Positions 6,922-13,418 of a stretch of DNA of 19,214 nucleotides are shown one piece after another; the first letter of the stretch is position 1; every line of letters begins with the position of its first letter. This DNA comes from an uncultured euryarchaeote. Its GTDB lineage: Archaea > Thermoplasmatota > Poseidoniia > Poseidoniales > Poseidoniaceae. A model generated the notes under the pieces. It was given only the letters and a program-made list of their open reading frames with translations. It had not been told where the DNA came from and did no database searches. Both the position numbers and the translations under genes were made by a program. The stretch is taken from assembly GCA_937881505.1 (NCBI GenBank), contig CALGEM010000267.1, positions 1 to 19,214 of the forward strand, read 5' to 3'.

Positions 6922-7662
6922 TCAGTAGTCCGATTCCACACGTGGAGCCAAGAAGTACAACACTTCAGCTGCACCGTCGTTGAACGTGAACTCAAGGCTG
7001 AGCGGGAAACTCTCACCGAATCCCAACTTCACGGTGCCGAGTGAACCGAACACCTTGGACAGCGGGACAAGGTAGGTCAAGGAGTACTGGCTTCGTGCAG
7101 GCTTGTCGCAGGAAAGAGACTCCAGTTCGTCCTTTGAGAAACTCACGGTGACCGAATCGGTCTGGCCTTGCACGTGAACGGTGAAGGAACTCCCGTCGAT
7201 GCTGAAGTTGACCAGGTCGCCCACCTGCTTGGCAGCGCGAAGGGCTTGAGCGAGCGAAGCACCGTTGATTTCAATCGTGGAGGGAATGTCAATGTTGGGC
7301 AAGTTGGGTGAATTCACGGTGCTGGGGTCCAGCGGGCGAATGTTTCGGTCAATCTTACCCAAGTTCAGCGTCAACACGCCGGAATCCTTGGTGTAAGCCA
7401 TCTCAATCAGGTCGTCAGCGCCGCCCAAACTGATGAGTTCCTTCACCTTGCGCAGTTCCAGTGCGAGGTCGTTTTCTTCAACCTCCCAGGTATCGAAAGC
7501 AGCGGCGTCGACCTTCATGTCGATCATCGCAACGTGCGATGCATCAACGACCGTTGCCTGCATTTGGTTTTCTTTGAACTCGAAGCGTGCGTCCTCGACG
7601 ACCACGCCCAAAGTCTCTACAATTTTGTTCATCAAGTCCTGCCGGGCTGTGACGTTCAACAT
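6922..7662 (-). CDS. pcn: PCNA, DNA polymerase sliding clamp
   Basis: This is a 246-residue PCNA, which forms a ring around DNA and tethers polymerase, ligase, FEN1 and other PIP-box proteins. Family marks are the N-terminal VVDASHVAMIDM (38-49), the interdomain connector region around 110-130 (RPLDPSTVNSPNLPNIDIPS), and the C-terminal YFLAPRVE (236-243), which forms part of the client-binding surface. The length fits archaeal PCNA (about 245-250). ATG 7662 is preceded by GAGAGGG (7671-7677) 8 bases upstream, a reasonable ribosome site. A CATAAG-like element further upstream, around 7702-7708, might be its TATA box, but this is weak. It converges with tfs, separated by 2 bases. Confidence 0.96.
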   Translation of the reverse strand: MLNVTARQDLMNKIVETLGVVVEDARFEFKENQMQATVVDASHVAMIDMKVDAAAFDTWEVEENDLALELRKVKELISLGGADDLIEMAYTKDSGVLTLNLGKIDRNIRPLDPSTVNSPNLPNIDIPSTIEINGASLAQALRAAKQVGDLVNFSIDGSSFTVHVQGQTDSVTVSFSKDELESLSCDKPARSQYSLTYLVPLSKVFGSLGTVKLGFGESFPLSLEFTFNDGAAEVLYFLAPRVESDY

Positions 7663-7839
7663 GAGTTCATCCCTCTCTATGCCAAAAGCCCTTCGCGACG
7701 GCTTATGAACTTAGCACAAAAGCAAGCATGAACGGACGCGTTCATGCGCGGTTTCAACTCACCATTGAATTCTCCGCGCATATGACCCATGGGGCAGGTT
7801 TCCCTTGATTTCTTATGAGGCGGGCGTCTCGCCTATCCC

Positions 7840-8976
7840 ATGGGCGAGAGTGAAACGGTCCCCGTTCTGCTCAAAGAAGACGGTACGCCGTACAAAACGG
7901 CCGTGCTGATTCCAACCATCAACAACGCCGACGAACTCGACATCGTGCTCGAGCGCCTTGGCAAACAAACCTACCCACACTTTGAGCTCATCATCGCCGA
8001 CTCCAAATCCAAGGACCACACCAAGGCTGTCTGCGAAAAGCACGGCGCCACGTGGATTGACGACCCGTCGCGCAACCGGGCCGACGCCTGCAACTTCGCC
8101 CTTCGTCAGATGGACCACGACCTCGTGCTGTTCACCGACGACGATACCGTTCCACCCCTCGATTGGGTCGCCAAACTGGTCCGCTGGTTCGACAACCCCG
8201 AAGTCGGTGCGGTGGGCGGACCCAACTTTGCCCCCGACGACGACCCGTTCGGTGCCAAGTGCGCTGACGTGGCCTTCTGCACCAAATTCATGACCGCTGG
8301 CACCCGCTACGGCGCCCAACCCAAAGGCGAATTGGTGCCCATTACCCACAACCCCGGCGTCAACTGCGCTCACCGCATGGCCAACCTCCGAGAAGTGGAT
8401 TTCTTTGAGGAAGGCTGCATCGGGGCGGAAGACGTCGTGCTTGACGCCAAGATTCAACGCAAGGGCCACAAGCTGTTCATCGACCCATCCAACGTGATGC
8501 CACACCGTCGCCGCCGACCGTTCAAGCCCTACATGAAGCAGATGCGAAACTACGGCTACACCCGCATGGTCGCCAACAAGCGATGGCCTGAAATCGCCAC
8601 ATGGTCGCACACCGCCATCGGGTTCTTCCCGCCTCTTGTGGTGCTCGCCCTCGCTGCCATGCTCTACGGTGGCTTGTCGGGCGGGGCTGAAGCCGACCTT
8701 TGGTTCACGCTCGCAGGCGATTGGGACCTCGCTCGTATCGCCTTCCACATCCCGCTTGGCCTGGTCTGCCTCTACATCGCCATCGCATGGCTTGGAGCTG
8801 CCATTGGCACCTCGCCTCATCGTTCGGTTGGCACGGTGTTCTTGGCGCCGCTCTTTGTTTTCCTCGCCCAGTGGGCTTACGGCCAAGGCGTCATCAAAGC
8901 CTGGAGAGAAATTCGACGAACCGGTGGCCGTGCTGGCGAGGGCGCCCAAATTGACGACCGCGTCCGCACCGCTTGA
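7840..8976 (+). CDS. GT2-family glycosyltransferase with C-terminal membrane helices
   Basis: A GT-A-fold inverting glycosyltransferase that probably transfers a sugar from a nucleotide donor to a lipid or glycan on the inner membrane face. Motifs in order are AVLIPTINNADEL (21-33), the donor-binding LIIADSKSKDHT (50-61), the metal-binding FTDDDT (98-103), GGPN (126-129), GAEDVVLDAK (195-204) with the putative catalytic Glu197-Asp198, and an Arg-rich HRRRRPFKPYMKQMRNYG block (222-239) like the RxxRW region of GT2 enzymes. Three hydrophobic segments follow (about 256-278, 300-323, 330-349) and anchor it to the membrane. Donor and acceptor are unknown; surface N-glycan or polar-lipid glycosylation are possible. 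The start used is ATG 7840, with a TTTCTTATG stretch (7809-7816) at about -27 suggesting a leaderless transcript. The reading frame on the opposite strand is also long, but is a shadow. Confidence 0.88.
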   Translation: MGESETVPVLLKEDGTPYKTAVLIPTINNADELDIVLERLGKQTYPHFELIIADSKSKDHTKAVCEKHGATWIDDPSRNRADACNFALRQMDHDLVLFTDDDTVPPLDWVAKLVRWFDNPEVGAVGGPNFAPDDDPFGAKCADVAFCTKFMTAGTRYGAQPKGELVPITHNPGVNCAHRMANLREVDFFEEGCIGAEDVVLDAKIQRKGHKLFIDPSNVMPHRRRRPFKPYMKQMRNYGYTRMVANKRWPEIATWSHTAIGFFPPLVVLALAAMLYGGLSGGAEADLWFTLAGDWDLARIAFHIPLGLVCLYIAIAWLGAAIGTSPHRSVGTVFLAPLFVFLAQWAYGQGVIKAWREIRRTGGRAGEGAQIDDRVRTA

Positions 8977-9054
8977 ACACAAAGGCTGGGAAAGGCCGTT
9001 GGCGCCCGTCTTTGGATGGCGAACGTTCATCATGGAATCCAAGGTTAACAGCCC

Positions 9055-9348
9055 ATGGCCCGACCATCACTCGCTGAACGCCTTTCAGCGATGGACCAGC
9101 CGGACCACGCCACGGAAGCAGGTGCCATGTGGGGCTCTGTACGCCCATTACTGGTGCTCGGTCGCATCCTCATGGTGGGCATGCTCATCATCGTGGGTGA
9201 AATCTTCGATGATGTCCGAGTGGCGGGGTTGACCATCGGTGTTTGGGCCCTTGTCTTGGGGATACCCTTGTTTTTGCTCATCTCGTCGTTCATCACCTAC
9301 GTTGACCGCCTCGTGGGCCTTGAAGGCAAAGAAGACGCAAAGGGTTGA
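9055..9348 (+). CDS. Small two-helix membrane protein, unknown function
   Basis: A 97-residue protein with a polar N-terminus and two strongly hydrophobic segments, about 30-50 and 58-80, ending in the charged tail EGKEDAKG. No motif is recognised. It lies 78 bases after the glycosyltransferase and 43 bases before the large surface protein, all on the same strand, so it could belong to either transcription unit. The start at 9055 lacks a convincing ribosome site (only AAGG about 10 bases upstream); Met13 and Met25 are alternative starts that would keep both helices. Confidence 0.65.
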   Translation: MARPSLAERLSAMDQPDHATEAGAMWGSVRPLLVLGRILMVGMLIIVGEIFDDVRVAGLTIGVWALVLGIPLFLLISSFITYVDRLVGLEGKEDAKG

Positions 9349-9391
9349 CCTCAAGACGAAGAATCAAAAGGAAATGGATTGATGAGGAGCC

Positions 9392-11884
9392 ATGAACAAA
9401 GGAGGCGTGCTTCTCTTCGTGTTCCTCCTTCTGATGGCCACGCAGGCCGACCTTGCGACGGCCAAGAAGAATGCGAAATTCAACAGCAGTTCGGGATGCG
9501 GCTGCCACAGCGGTGGTGCAAACGGCGTAAACGCGATCTTGTCCGGCCTGCCTTCCTCCTACACACCCGCAACCACCTACAGCCTCAGCATCGGTATGTC
9601 AGGCAACCCGCTCAGTGGCGGCTTCAACCTCGAGGTCAGCAAAGGTGCGCTCTCCAACCCGGGCGGTGCCGCCCAAGTTTCCTCGAACGGCTTCCAAGCA
9701 ACGCACAACACCTGGACCAGCACGTCGTGGACCGTTGATTGGACGGCCCCCGCCAGCGGCAGTGGGACCGTTCAGGTTGACCTGGCCGTGCTGCACGGCA
9801 ACGACAACGGCAACGATAACGGCGACCTCTACGGGACACTCTCAACCTCCGTGAGCGAAGACATCAACACCAACACGCCACCCACAGCTACCAACCTCAA
9901 CATCGCTCCATCAACACCAACCACGAGCGACGATTTGACCCTCACCTACACCTACGCCGATGACGACGGAGACGCCGAGAGCGGCACCACCGTGTCTTGG
10001 CATCGCAACGGTGTTGCCCAACCAGGGCAAACATCCGCCATCCTCCCAGCCACCGCCACCGCCAAGGGCGAGGCGTGGCATGCAGTGGTGACACCTTCTG
10101 ACGGCGAGGATGCTGGGGCATCGGTGACCTCCAGTTCCGTCCTCATCACCAATTCAGTACCGACCATCACCTCCATCGATGTGAGCAGTGAAACGCCCGA
10201 CACCAACGACGATGTCACCTTCACCTACCAGACGGACGATGCCGACGGCGACACCATCACCGCCACCGAGACCAGGTGGTTGTTGGAGGGTGCCGTGTTT
10301 ACGTCCCTCGACAACACCAGCACGTTGCCTGCCGTAGCGACACGCGTTGGCGACACATGGACGGTGGAGGTGCGTATCTCCGACGGCGAAGCGATGTCGG
10401 ATTGGTTTGCCTCAACAGACATGGTCGTGGGCTCAAGCAATCAGGCCCCCGTGGTTGACAGCGTGGTCGTGACCCCGACGGACGCCACCACGCTTGACGA
10501 CCTCACGGCCGCATGGACGACAACGGACCTAGACGGGGACGAAATCGCCGATGCCGAAGTCATGTGGATGAAAGATGGCATCCACCAAACTGATGTTGAC
10601 GGCGTGAACCCGCTCCCCGCCAACCGAACCTCAAAGGGCGACGCATGGACGGCTTTTGTTCGGGTATCTGACGGCGAAGCATGGTCCTTGACGACAAGCA
10701 GCGCCCAACAGACGATTGGCAACGCCGCACCCACCGTGGTCAGCGCTGTCCTGACGTCCCCCAGCTTCAGCGCAAACGACCCGCTGAGCGTGAATTTGAC
10801 GGTTGAAGACCCTGACGGCGAGGATGTCCAGGTCGTTGATGTGCGCTGGTACCTCAACGATGTTGAACAAAGCGACGGTGCCAACAGCCTGGTTTTGGAC
10901 GCCACCTCGCTTCAGCGAGGTGATGCATGGCACGCCGTCATCACGGTGAGCGATGGAAGTGACGAAACCACCGCCATGACGTCATCTGCGACCATCGTCA
11001 ACGCCGCACCTGAAGCGAACATCGCTTGGCCGTCTGAAGCCAACGCCCTCCAGAATCTGGTGCCGGTCATCACCGTCACGGACGCTGACGGTGACGCTGC
11101 ATCGTTCACCACGACCTGGTACAAAAACGGGTTCAGAGACGCAGGTTTAGCCAACGCCACCTCGGTGCCTGCTGAGAAACTCGCACCCGGACAAACGTGG
11201 AAGTTGGTGGTGGAAGCAAGCGACGGTGAACTGACAACATCACGTCAAGCGAGCACGGTGCTCGAGAACCTTCCTCCCGTTGCGGAGATGACCCTCGTTT
11301 CCTCAGCGGTATGGTTCAACGAAACCACCGTGCTCTCAGCCGAAGCCTCAACCGACCTTGATGGCGAACTTGTTCAGTTCACGTGGTCGTGGGACGGTGC
11401 TACAGCAACGGGGGCAAGCCTGGAGTTGGTGCTGACGAAGGACACTGAAGTGCACTTACTGGTGTCCGACGACCTTGGTGCCACGGCGGAAACCACGATG
11501 GAATTGACCGTTTCAACAGGCCCGGCCGTGCAGAACCTGCGTGTGTTCAACGATGGAAACGGCAAGGTTGACCTGACATGGGAGTGGAGTGGAGAAGCGG
11601 TTGAATTCAACATTCATCGCAACGGTCAATTCATCGCGACCACCAACAGCCAGTCCTACCAAGACCAGCCACCCATGAGCGGCGTCAACACCTACGCGGT
11701 CCAGCCCGTCAACGACGAACGTACCTTCCTCAACGGAGCCGATGGGATTGCAACCACGCTGCAACCCATCATCCTGGAAGAACCTGGTCCTGCGACCGGC
11801 CTCGGTTTGGGTCTGGGCATCTTGATGCTGCTGGGCATGCTGATCCCACTGTTCTTCGCCGGCCGCAAAGGAGGTGATGCCTGA
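9392..11884 (+). CDS. Membrane-anchored surface protein: reeler/choice-of-anchor-V-like domain with CxCH motif, Ig-like repeats, PKD and FN3-like domains
   Basis: The 830-residue protein begins with a signal peptide (hydrophobic 5-17, probable cleavage after ATA near 24). Residues 30-155 form a domain with SGCGCHSGG (Cys36, Cys38, His39) and a later DWTAPASGSGTV...HGNDNGNDNGDLYG pattern, resembling reeler/choice-of-anchor-V domains, whose bacterial members carry CxxCH-like motifs. Five Ig-like repeats of about 92 residues follow (approximately 163-254, 256-349, 352-443, 446-537, 539-626), each with acidic DxDGD turns and a WxxNG/WxxDG...SDGE pattern. A PKD-like domain (628-707) and an FN3-like domain (710-795) come next. 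The C-terminus is PATG, a helix (802-823), then GRKGGDA, a sorting-signal-like arrangement. GAGGAG (9384-9389) precedes the ATG closely. The stop overlaps the next ATG, so translation is coupled. Electron transfer or metal binding is inferred; adhesion is an alternative. Confidence 0.82.
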   Translation: MNKGGVLLFVFLLLMATQADLATAKKNAKFNSSSGCGCHSGGANGVNAILSGLPSSYTPATTYSLSIGMSGNPLSGGFNLEVSKGALSNPGGAAQVSSNGFQATHNTWTSTSWTVDWTAPASGSGTVQVDLAVLHGNDNGNDNGDLYGTLSTSVSEDINTNTPPTATNLNIAPSTPTTSDDLTLTYTYADDDGDAESGTTVSWHRNGVAQPGQTSAILPATATAKGEAWHAVVTPSDGEDAGASVTSSSVLITNSVPTITSIDVSSETPDTNDDVTFTYQTDDADGDTITATETRWLLEGAVFTSLDNTSTLPAVATRVGDTWTVEVRISDGEAMSDWFASTDMVVGSSNQAPVVDSVVVTPTDATTLDDLTAAWTTTDLDGDEIADAEVMWMKDGIHQTDVDGVNPLPANRTSKGDAWTAFVRVSDGEAWSLTTSSAQQTIGNAAPTVVSAVLTSPSFSANDPLSVNLTVEDPDGEDVQVVDVRWYLNDVEQSDGANSLVLDATSLQRGDAWHAVITVSDGSDETTAMTSSATIVNAAPEANIAWPSEANALQNLVPVITVTDADGDAASFTTTWYKNGFRDAGLANATSVPAEKLAPGQTWKLVVEASDGELTTSRQASTVLENLPPVAEMTLVSSAVWFNETTVLSAEASTDLDGELVQFTWSWDGATATGASLELVLTKDTEVHLLVSDDLGATAETTMELTVSTGPAVQNLRVFNDGNGKVDLTWEWSGEAVEFNIHRNGQFIATTNSQSYQDQPPMSGVNTYAVQPVNDERTFLNGADGIATTLQPIILEEPGPATGLGLGLGILMLLGMLIPLFFAGRKGGDA
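11870..11878 (+). promoter_or_regulatory. Near-perfect Shine-Dalgarno site at an ATGA-type gene junction
   Basis: GGAGGTGAT, complementary to the 3' end of 16S rRNA, lies inside the last codons of the upstream gene and 5 bases before the ATG at 11884. That ATG shares a base with the upstream TGA. This decides the start of the second cassette gene and indicates translational coupling. Confidence 0.85.
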
Positions 11885-12858
11885 TGAAGCGAATCTCGCT
11901 GATGCTCGTGGTGCTCACGTTGTTGCTGGCGCCCTCCCTTGGCTCAGCCAACCCCAATGGCGTGGGCTCGGGAACGTTTGATGCCCAATGCGGAGGCGCC
12001 TGCCACGGCGACGCTGACATGAACCGTTCCTCAACCGCCAGCGTCGTGGTCAATGCTCCAAGCGTGGCCTACGAAGGCTTGCTCACCAGCGTATCGGTCA
12101 CCGTTTCTGATATCGAGACGACCAGCACCGGTCTGCTTGGTTTCTTCCTTCTCTCCGACCTCTCGGGCGCAGGCGACACACCTGCCGACGCAGGCTGGAC
12201 CATCCTGTCCAACAGCGAGGGAGGAAGTGAGAATTATGTCGAAGCGGTCATTGCATCTGGTCAAACCGAACACACGGTTCACTGGACGCTACGCGCCCCT
12301 TCGGTGGGCACGGCGACCCTCCATGCATCCATTCATCACGGGAGCGAAGACGGGAGCGAAGCCCCGTTCTTCGGTGCCTCGACAAGCCCGGCTACCATCG
12401 ATGTCCGTGAAGTCCCCGAAGACCTCCCAAGGTTGGCGTCCGACTTTGAGCCACCCGTTCGACGAGACATCGGCGAGGCTACCACCATCACCCTAACCAC
12501 GGAGCACGTGGACCAGGTGGCCGTTGAGTGGAAAGTTTCGGGTGGCGAGGTGAACACGGCGACCGTCTCCACCTCTGGAGACAATGCGTGGGAATTTGCA
12601 CTCCCTGCGAGTTTGCAACCGGTGCAACTTGAATGGCGCGCCCATCTCGAAGGCGAGGGGCCCGACCAAACCACGCCTTGGTTCCAATTGCAGAGCGAAG
12701 AGCCCTCGTGGTCAGTGGATGAAACCTCAGCCTACGTTCAGTCCATGGCGATGCTCTTCGTCTTCATCGCAGCGTTCCTCTCGCTCCAACGCCAGAGCAC
12801 GACCACGGCCAAGGACTTCGATGCGTTTGATTCGGATGAACACGAGGAGGTGGCCTGA
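11884..12858 (+). CDS. Membrane-anchored surface protein with reeler/choice-of-anchor-V-like domain and CxxxCH motif
   Basis: This 324-residue protein has a signal peptide (hydrophobic 5-20, cleavage near SANP) and a motif AQCGGACHGD (Cys36, Cys40, His41) right after it. A beta-rich domain follows, with HTVHWTLRAP (130-139) and LHASIHHGSEDGSEAPFFG (147-165). These line up with TSTSWTVDWTAP and VLHGNDNGNDNGDLYG in the upstream protein, so the two share a homologous N-terminal domain and conserved His positions. A second beta-rich stretch (about 180-275), one membrane helix (about 283-300) and a short acidic tail ending DSDEHEEVA complete it. It lacks the Ig-like repeats of its partner. The start is fixed by a strong ribosome site and the 1-base overlap with the upstream stop. 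Heme or metal binding is suggested by the Cys/His pattern, not proven. CxxxCH is not the standard heme c motif. Confidence 0.8.
   Translation: MKRISLMLVVLTLLLAPSLGSANPNGVGSGTFDAQCGGACHGDADMNRSSTASVVVNAPSVAYEGLLTSVSVTVSDIETTSTGLLGFFLLSDLSGAGDTPADAGWTILSNSEGGSENYVEAVIASGQTEHTVHWTLRAPSVGTATLHASIHHGSEDGSEAPFFGASTSPATIDVREVPEDLPRLASDFEPPVRRDIGEATTITLTTEHVDQVAVEWKVSGGEVNTATVSTSGDNAWEFALPASLQPVQLEWRAHLEGEGPDQTTPWFQLQSEEPSWSVDETSAYVQSMAMLFVFIAAFLSLQRQSTTTAKDFDAFDSDEHEEVA
12846..12852 (+). promoter_or_regulatory. Shine-Dalgarno site at the second ATGA-type junction of the cassette
   Basis: GGAGGTG ends 5 bases before the ATG at 12858, whose A is the last base of the upstream TGA. The same layout occurs at the previous junction, which supports one coordinated operon of three proteins. 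Confidence 0.82.
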
Positions 12859-13418
12859 TGGTATCGGCCCCAACACTTCACGTGGTGACCACCGAACTCG
12901 CCGTCGGTTCTTTTGCCATGGCGGGGATCGCCTTCCTTCTTGCTGGCTTGGGCAGTCATGGCTGGTTGGGCATGAAGCGACACCTGCAACTCGCCGACCA
13001 TGTCGCTCATTTTGCCTTGGCCTTCGGCCTCCTTGCCCTTCCTTTCGCCATCATGACGGGCATCCAATCAAGTCCCGGCGAGGGGCTTGACCATCCGTTG
13101 CTCATCAACAAAATGCTGCTTGGTTCATCCGCCTTTGGTTTGGCCATCGGCGTCCTGCTCGCACGCCGCGCCCACGGCCCCGATATTTGGACACGACACC
13201 TCGGACGACGATGGCAAGCACTTGGAGGCATGGCCGCCGTCGGGATGGTGTTGCTGACCGCTTCGCTGGGTGGCACCTACGCACGCGGTGAATCCCTCTT
13301 GTCCTGGTTGCCTTTCTCCTTTGACACCGTTCCGTTGATGCCGCTTTGGTTCTCTACAGCGCTGCTCATCGTTGCGCTGGTCAACATCGGATTGGTGCGA
13401 AAGCAACCCTCGCCCTGA
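12858..13418 (+). CDS. Histidine-rich polytopic membrane protein, candidate b-type cytochrome-like subunit
   Basis: A 186-residue protein with about five membrane helices (approximately 14-31, 50-69, 83-102, 121-139, 160-180). Histidines are placed at or near helix ends: His8, His34, His42, His48, His51, His79, His106 and His114, with ADHVAHFALAFG (47-58) opening helix 2 and DHPLLINKMLLG (78-89) opening helix 3. The pattern, including IMTGI at the end of helix 2, recalls DUF2231-like or cytochrome b561-like four-helix membrane proteins that bind heme through paired His residues. This is inference from topology and His placement; no family is certain. It is translationally coupled to two surface proteins bearing Cys-His motifs, so it may pass electrons across the membrane to them. 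A plain membrane anchor or transport role is the alternative. Its stop TGA directly abuts the opposite-strand ABC transporter stop. Confidence 0.72.
   Translation: MVSAPTLHVVTTELAVGSFAMAGIAFLLAGLGSHGWLGMKRHLQLADHVAHFALAFGLLALPFAIMTGIQSSPGEGLDHPLLINKMLLGSSAFGLAIGVLLARRAHGPDIWTRHLGRRWQALGGMAAVGMVLLTASLGGTYARGESLLSWLPFSFDTVPLMPLWFSTALLIVALVNIGLVRKQPSP

Noticed and set aside
7663..7839. Possible small RNA or replication-related element next to pcn
   Set aside because: The 177-base gap shows only weak TATA-like stretches and a 5-bp AGGCG/CGCCT stem; nothing supports an origin or RNA gene.
7813..9042. Long minus-strand open frame of 409 codons opposite the glycosyltransferase
   Set aside because: The plus strand encodes a clear GT2 enzyme with all motifs. 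The minus frame has a repetitive Gly/Val/His-rich translation typical of the antisense of a GC-rich gene.
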